Part shown: one piece after another, positions 61,998 through 64,000 of the stretch
Numbering within the stretch: position 1 is the stretch's first letter
Layout: each line of letters opens with the position of its first letter
Assembly (NCBI GenBank): GCA_019420905.1
Contig: JAHZGH010000009.1
Location: 124,001-188,000, forward strand
Reading direction: 5' to 3'
Origin: Succinivibrionaceae bacterium
GTDB taxonomy: Bacteria; Pseudomonadota; Gammaproteobacteria; Enterobacterales; Succinivibrionaceae
Length of the DNA stretch: 64,000 nt
The notes under the pieces: model-generated
What the model saw: only the letters and a program-made list of their open reading frames with translations
Databases searched by the model: none
Told to the model about the DNA's origin: nothing
Program-made: the position numbers and the translations under genes

Positions 61998-62044
61998 TTT
62001 TCGCAAATGAAAAATTGCATGAAAAAGCCCAGATTTTGCGAAAA
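61998..62044. repeat. Stem-loop 2 with TTTTCGCAAA arms
   Basis: TTTTCGCAAA (61998-62007) and TTTGCGAAAA (62035-62044) are the same arms as stem-loop 1, with a 27-base loop of different sequence. Conservation of arms but not loop suggests selection on pairing or on a protein-binding motif. Confidence 0.65.
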
Positions 62045-62344
62045 AAATCTTTTGCGCAGATAATATGTATACGCATTTTTATCTAAATATCTTAGCTATC
62101 TATTTTCACAAATTACCTTATCTTTTGGTAAACCTGTTTTCTGATGATATTGCTTCTATACTGTTTGGCAGGCTGAAATTTCAAATGTCTGATTTTCTAT
62201 CTTAGGACCCTTTACCTGCTTATAATGATCATTAAACTTATCTAACCATACTTTTAAATTCAATTTAAAAATAAAATTAGACAAAGCATAAATTTTGCTT
62301 AAATCCGTAATGCTATTTTTGCAAAAATAAATAAAATTCTGCTT

Positions 62345-63217
62345 ATGGAAAATATATATTTTGCCGACTTAATTTTTATTGCCAAACAAGAAATCAAATC
62401 TTTACCTTATTTTTATGGTGCACGATTTAGTGCTTATTTAAGATTTGCCTGTAAGCAGGCAGATATCAATTTCAGCGATATCTGCAGTGCAATTTTACCG
62501 TTTAACTGCGGAACAAAGCCTATTGAGCTTGGAGACAAATTAGTTTTAAGACTTTTTCTAACAGATCTTGGGGTAGATAAATTTGCATTGTTATGCGAGG
62601 CTCTAAAAAAAACAGCTGATACAGGCTACTTCTCGGCTTCATCTTTAATGCTAAGCTCTGTGCTAGATCCGATTGCTTCATCATTCATCGATACAGAAAA
62701 AGCTTACCGCTTTGAGCCTTTTTCCCTTTCAGCAGTAGAAAAAGAAGCTCAGGCTCTGCTTAAACTAAAAGGCTTTACCTTAGATTTATATACTCCTATG
62801 CGCTTGCCTTTGCCTGCTGGTACGCGTAAGGTTAACGCCGCAAATAAAGAGGTTTTATGCCAGGAAGATTTCTTTTATCGCTATCCATTTGCCCTCCTGC
62901 ATATGCTAAACAATTTAAAAAAATTAGGGGAACTGACTGTAACCTTAGCACAGATAGAAGCTTTTCCTGAGGCTTATGACGGCTGCTGTGAATGGTTTGA
63001 TATGAAATATAATCAAGAGGCTCCTAAGCAGCTAGGCGGCATCATCGGCAAAATTAAATATACCAAGCCTATACCCTCAAAAGATATTGCCTTGCGCCTG
63101 GCAGCAGGACAATATCTAGGCTTAGGAAGATCGCAGCGCTTTGGCTTAGGCTTTTATAAAATCACAGAGCTTCAAAGATATCGAAGCATTAAGCTTCCGG
63201 ATTATTCTTATTTTTAG
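62345..63217 (+). CDS. cas6: Cas6-like CRISPR RNA endoribonuclease (RAMP protein)
   Basis: 290 residues with the layout of Cas6 of the pfam10040 type: an N-terminal YGARFSAYLRFAC segment, where relatives have a G-x-x-x-R-x-x-x-G-type start; a C-terminal QLGGIIGKIKY strand; and the glycine-rich loop GLGRSQRFGLGFY at 259-271. Cas6 cuts pre-crRNA within repeats. The only histidine is H186, so the N-terminal catalytic histidine of many Cas6 enzymes is absent, and another residue must act or the activity differs. No Shine-Dalgarno is evident. Convergent with the RAMP gene, one base apart, and 750 bp from the array. Confidence 0.75.
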   Translation: MENIYFADLIFIAKQEIKSLPYFYGARFSAYLRFACKQADINFSDICSAILPFNCGTKPIELGDKLVLRLFLTDLGVDKFALLCEALKKTADTGYFSASSLMLSSVLDPIASSFIDTEKAYRFEPFSLSAVEKEAQALLKLKGFTLDLYTPMRLPLPAGTRKVNAANKEVLCQEDFFYRYPFALLHMLNNLKKLGELTVTLAQIEAFPEAYDGCCEWFDMKYNQEAPKQLGGIIGKIKYTKPIPSKDIALRLAAGQYLGLGRSQRFGLGFYKITELQRYRSIKLPDYSYF

Positions 63218-63218
63218 C

Positions 63219-64000
63219 CTAAAGTCTGTTGCCTTTTTTAACTTGTACCGGATTTAACAATAAAGCTTTGCTCTTTGCAAAATTAGGCTCGCCTTTATCT
63301 TTTTCAAGAGGCATTGTTTTAGTCAGCTCATTACTAGGTCTATGTTTAAAATCAGTCATAGCATTCAGCTCTTTTATATGCTGCTGTTCAGCATAAGACT
63401 TAGCATTTTTTAGAGTAGCATAATTTCTAAAAGCCTCACGCGCCTTCATCAGTTCAGCCTGCGACAAATATTCAGCCTCGCCTTTAAGCCGTTCCTTTAA
63501 AGAACGATATTTTTTATTGACATTAATAATAAGAACTTCTTTAATATCGATTCTTACTGAGCCTAAGCCTAAAGACTTGCCTGATCCTAGCTTGTGAGCA
63601 TGACCTTCTTTTAGATCAAGTGCCTCTAAAATTGCCCCAAGCTCAGTAAGATTGACTCTGTCAAGATGTACAATAAAAGAGGCCTTAGCTCCCTTAGCTA
63701 CAGGCTTTAGTAAAGATAAAACCTTCGAATTCTCAGCATCGCTTACACTTTTTTCCGGATCTCTATGCCAATAAAACTTACGCCCTCTTAAAGAACTTCT
63801 ATAATTATAATTATTTAAAAGCTCGTCTTTGTTCTTACAGGCTTTAGCTTTTGGCTGGCAAATATAATGTAAAAGTGCTGAAGGCTTAGGATTGCCTAAA
63901 ATACAAACAATCTCATCCTTCTTTTCAAATCGGTATTCACTAAAATAAGCCGCTTCGATGGCAATTTTTCCTTTATAAGCGCATTCTTTATTAGCTATGC
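63219..64000 (-). CDS. RAMP-superfamily CRISPR-associated protein, C-terminal part (5' end beyond window)
   Basis: An uninterrupted frame of about 260 codons runs from the right window edge to a TAG at 63219; the N-terminus lies outside. Near 63765-63785 it reads GRKFYWHRDPE, and at 63555-63593 KLGSGKSLGLGSV, a glycine-rich RAMP loop; the first resembles the Csm3/Cmr-like RAMP group that includes TIGR03986. The C-terminal 90 residues are lysine-rich and probably disordered or RNA-contacting. A TTG near 63465 is an internal codon, not a start. As backbone subunit of a type III effector it would work with the array and Cas6 here. Subtype cannot be settled from this fragment. Confidence 0.72.
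   Translation of the reverse strand, partial: IANKECAYKGKIAIEAAYFSEYRFEKKDEIVCILGNPKPSALLHYICQPKAKACKNKDELLNNYNYRSSLRGRKFYWHRDPEKSVSDAENSKVLSLLKPVAKGAKASFIVHLDRVNLTELGAILEALDLKEGHAHKLGSGKSLGLGSVRIDIKEVLIINVNKKYRSLKERLKGEAEYLSQAELMKAREAFRNYATLKNAKSYAEQQHIKELNAMTDFKHRPSNELTKTMPLEKDKGEPNFAKSKALLLNPVQVKKGNRL

Larger units (their letters stand above)
61592..62344. other. AT-rich region between CRISPR array and cas6 (probable leader)
   Basis: 753 bp with no credible gene. It should contain the array leader and the cas6 promoter. The striking content is two similar stem-loops, at 61795-61842 and 61998-62044, given separately. Confidence 0.55.

Noticed and set aside
63219..63467. Short minus-strand gene of 82 codons starting at TTG
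   Set aside because: The frame is open without a stop to the window edge and the upstream residues carry RAMP motifs, so it is the tail of a larger gene.

Overview
The window looks like chromosomal DNA of a low-GC, anaerobic, host-associated gammaproteobacterium. The best guess is a member of the Succinivibrionaceae (Aeromonadales). This is an inference: ihfA, hrpA, cvrA/nhaP2-like, uspE, ttcA, rimO, queC and sstT are a gammaproteobacterial housekeeping set, while a manganese-dependent pyrophosphatase, a GGGtGRT protein with a NifU-like partner, and four TRAP transporters suggest an anaerobic gut organism living on organic acids and sugars. I see no rRNA, tRNA, complete insertion sequence or prophage.

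Layout. 0-1.5 kb: ihfA, an HPr-like phosphocarrier and a GNAT acetyltransferase. 1.7-7 kb: a sugar island with an MFS sugar porter divergent from a LacI regulator, a fructokinase-like PfkB kinase and a TIM-barrel isomerase/epimerase. 7-15.2 kb: a DeoR regulator divergent from an eight-gene acid-sugar operon (racemase-like protein, TRAP transporter, BKACE, and OtnK, OtnC and OtnI homologues). 15.2-25.4 kb: an orphan helix-turn-helix gene, queC, a DUF805 plus BspA/DUF285-repeat pair, a UPF0303 protein, hrpA and a K+/H+ antiporter. 25.8-29.3 kb: a nucleoside hydrolase, LacI and MFS operon. 29.7-42.5 kb: two paralogous GntR plus TRAP modules, with an idonate-dehydrogenase-like gene and uxuA-uxuB between them, evidently for hexuronate/aldonate use. 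43-46 kb: asnB and an unrecognised gene. 46.3-51.2 kb: a LacI, TRAP and Gfo/Idh/MocA operon whose binding protein carries an apparent frameshift. 51.3-61.3 kb: ttcA-uspE, ppaC, rimO, eno, the GGGtGRT/NifU-like pair and sstT.

61.3-64 kb is the most unusual part: a small CRISPR array (one degenerate and three full 37-nt repeats, 36-38 nt spacers), an AT-rich 750-bp region with two near-identical stem-loops, a cas6-like gene, and on the opposite strand the C-terminal part of a RAMP-superfamily gene that runs off the window. This looks like the edge of a type III-like CRISPR-Cas locus, most of which lies beyond 64,000.

How it works together: the catabolic islands are self-contained (regulator, transporter, enzymes) and several have CRP-like boxes or clear palindromic operators. 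An ATACTAG motif recurs around both GntR modules and uxuA, suggesting one uronate regulon. A decayed P-type ATPase fragment lies beside uxuB. Where an upstream start is possible but a downstream start has a better ribosome binding site, the downstream start is reported.
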